Below, piece after piece: positions 5,635 through 6,860 of a stretch of 6,860 bases of DNA. Positions within the stretch are counted from its first letter, which is position 1, and every line of letters starts with the position of its first letter. The notes under the pieces are model-generated. The model was not told where the DNA came from. It worked only from the letters and a program-made list of their open reading frames with translations, and made no database searches. A program made the translations under genes and the position numbers. The DNA comes from Actinomycetes bacterium (GTDB lineage Bacteria > Actinomycetota > Coriobacteriia > Anaerosomatales > Anaerosomataceae): the NCBI GenBank assembly GCA_021850085.1, contig JAJZRZ010000088.1, forward strand, positions 1 to 6,860, in the 5' to 3' direction.

Positions 5635-6372
5635 CTAGCCGAGGCGTAGTCGCCGTCGGCCATCTCCGCCGCCGTTCATCAAGAAGCGGAGGACGGCCTC
5701 GTCGGCGGCGCGGCGAAGCAACACCACTTCCGGATCTAGATCGAGCGCACGCTCCAGCGGCTCCACGAGCTGCTGGCCGTCGCGCAGGCTCGCACGGCGC
5801 AACCGCCGCGCGAGCGGCTCCCACGGGTTGCGTCTGTTTCGCACCCACATCCAGAACAGGCCGACGGTCAGCAACGCGAGCGGCAGCATGGTTGCCGGTG
5901 TCGCATACGGAGCAAGCGTCACCCCGGCCGCGCCGAGCATGAGAGCGGTGACGAGCCACACGAGCGGCGTGGGCTGGCTCATCACCAGGAACACCAGCTT
6001 GGGCACCTCGATCACATCACTGCGGAACGAGAAGCCGATCTCTTCGCGCCGCAACCGGATGTAGACGGCAAGCGTCCCGCGTCTGCGTCGCAGGTCCCAC
6101 ACGGTGCCGAGAAGGAACGTGGCGAGCAGCACGCCCAAGGCCCAACGCGCTACCATCGGTGTCCCAGGAAAGGACAGGACCGCTCCGGCCCCGGCCACTG
6201 CCGCGGCGGCCACGTACAGCGGTGGCAGCGCGAACGGTGGTTCATCGAGTCTCGCCTCGGCCACACGCTCCACATTGGAGGATAGCAGCAAGCCGATTCC
6301 GATACGGTCCCGCGTAGTGGCAGCGAGCACCAAGAGGGCGAAGCCGATGAGACCGACGACCAGAGGCGCCAT
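5635..6372 (-). CDS. Unknown membrane protein, about five membrane segments
   Basis: This 245-residue protein starts at an ATG eight bases after AGGGA; further upstream the same frame reads through the divergent promoter region and looks non-coding. Likely membrane segments are residues 3-19, 51-68, 76-93, about 136-156 and 160-177. A soluble loop at 94-125 (DLRRRRGTLAVYIRLRREEI) and the C-terminal 65 residues are rich in Arg. By the positive-inside rule both should be cytoplasmic. The tail holds EPLERALDLDPEVVLLRRAA and ends in an RRRLRLG-type basic run. I do not recognise a family; no transporter, peptidase or kinase motif is visible. It diverges from the NapC/NirT-like cytochrome gene with 127 bases between the starts, so shared regulation is possible but not shown. 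Confidence 0.8.
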   Translation of the reverse strand: MAPLVVGLIGFALLVLAATTRDRIGIGLLLSSNVERVAEARLDEPPFALPPLYVAAAAVAGAGAVLSFPGTPMVARWALGVLLATFLLGTVWDLRRRRGTLAVYIRLRREEIGFSFRSDVIEVPKLVFLVMSQPTPLVWLVTALMLGAAGVTLAPYATPATMLPLALLTVGLFWMWVRNRRNPWEPLARRLRRASLRDGQQLVEPLERALDLDPEVVLLRRAADEAVLRFLMNGGGDGRRRLRLG

Positions 6373-6457
6373 GTGCCCGTTCCCTGCGTGAAGGCGGCAG
6401 TGCCAATGTATTCGGCACGCGGCACACATTCCCTGCCCGATGGAGCGGTCATTCCGA

Positions 6458-6463
6458 TAGACT
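6458..6463 (+). promoter_or_regulatory. Possible -10 element of the NapC/NirT-like cytochrome gene
   Basis: TAGACT lies 36 bases before the ATG at 6500, giving a plausible leader of about 30 bases. No convincing -35 is present at 16-19 bases upstream. The surrounding GATAGACTGGAC resembles GGTAGACTGAC of the orphan signal at 5399. Confidence 0.4.
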
Positions 6464-6499
6464 GGACGCGCACGGAACTCGAAACAAGGCGGTGCGTGG

Positions 6500-6860
6500 A
6501 TGTCTCGGATCAAGGCCCTTCTCACCGACAGCGCCAAGAAACCGCAGCTGCTGATCTGGGTCGCGGTTTCCCTCATGGTGATGGTGCTCTTCACCGTCGT
6601 GAGCGTCGTAGGCACCTCAACGAACTGGTTCTGCACCGAACCGTGTCACAACGTCCACTACGACAACACGCTTGCCTTCAACGAGAGTTCGCACGTCATG
6701 GTGTCGTGCGTGGCGTGCCACGAGCCGCTGAATGGCAGCCCGCTCGATTTCATCCTGATGAAGATCGAGGTCGCGCCAGACATCATACCCACCGTGCTGG
6801 GCACGTTCCACCTGCCCGTCAACCACGAGATTGATTTGGTGTCCGTCTTTAACCTGGTTC
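6500..6860 (+). CDS. NapC/NirT-like membrane-anchored multihaem cytochrome c, N-terminal part
   Basis: About 120 residues are visible and the frame is open at the right edge. The protein begins MSRIKALLTDSAKK, then one membrane segment (about residues 17-40, LLIWVAVSLMVMVLFTVVSV) that acts as an uncleaved anchor. Two haem sites follow on the outer side, CTEPCH (47-52) and CVACH (71-75). Between and after them are SSH..VSC and the ACHEP turn, as in the NapC/NirT/NrfH family. These proteins take electrons from the menaquinol pool and pass them to periplasmic reductases. Later haem sites, and so the exact subtype, lie beyond the window. The ATG at 6500 follows AAGGCGG by seven bases. The partner enzyme is not visible. 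Confidence 0.88.
   Translation, partial: MSRIKALLTDSAKKPQLLIWVAVSLMVMVLFTVVSVVGTSTNWFCTEPCHNVHYDNTLAFNESSHVMVSCVACHEPLNGSPLDFILMKIEVAPDIIPTVLGTFHLPVNHEIDLVSVFNLV

Noticed and set aside
5414..5638. Small plus-strand protein starting MGHTISPHARP
   Set aside because: Arg/Ser-rich, no ribosome site before the ATG, no recognisable domain, and its end runs to the convergent gene.
4340..5959. 539-residue minus-strand open frame
   Set aside because: It overlaps the hydrolase start in another frame, runs antisense through the DUF5677-like gene and into the next gene; composition is non-coding and no motif is present.

Overview
The window is GC-rich and densely coded, mostly on the minus strand. Several -10-like hexamers have the form TAGAAT or TAGACT, and start codons sit behind purine-rich ribosome sites. 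A clostridial/actinobacterial-style citrate synthase, a NapC/NirT-like multiheme cytochrome and a small lipoprotein cytochrome occur together. This suggests a high-GC anaerobic or facultative bacterium with respiratory cytochromes. An actinobacterium related to Coriobacteriia/OPB41-type lineages is my guess, but it is inferred from style and not from any marker gene.

Layout from left to right. Positions 1-1239 (minus) hold most of a citrate synthase gene that leaves the left edge. It carries an out-of-frame deletion near 418-427 that removes about 16 conserved residues just before the catalytic-His motif, so the gene is either broken or the assembly has lost about 49 bases. Positions 1366-2118 (minus) encode a conserved protein of unknown function with two membrane segments. 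A 10-bp hairpin and then a tRNA-Asp(GTC) gene with a good promoter lie upstream of it. Positions 2344-4551 (minus) look like an operon of an alpha/beta hydrolase, a small lipoprotein cytochrome c with a CX3CH haem motif, and a DUF72 (YecE-like) protein. Diverging from the hydrolase, 4640-5380 (plus) encodes a DUF5677-like protein whose best-supported start is an unusual ATC codon. Positions 5381-5634 carry no gene I can support, only a promoter-like signal and a T-arm-like sequence. Positions 5635-6372 (minus) encode an unknown protein with about five membrane segments. Diverging from it, a NapC/NirT-type membrane-anchored cytochrome c starts at 6500 (plus) and leaves the right edge.

The recognisable themes are central carbon entry (citrate synthase) and membrane/periplasmic electron transfer (two cytochromes). 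The rest are single housekeeping-type or unknown genes. I see no mobile element, CRISPR array, toxin-antitoxin pair or defence island. The points most worth checking are the citrate synthase lesion, the CX3CH haem site, the ATC start, and the possible small transcript in the 5.4-kb gap.
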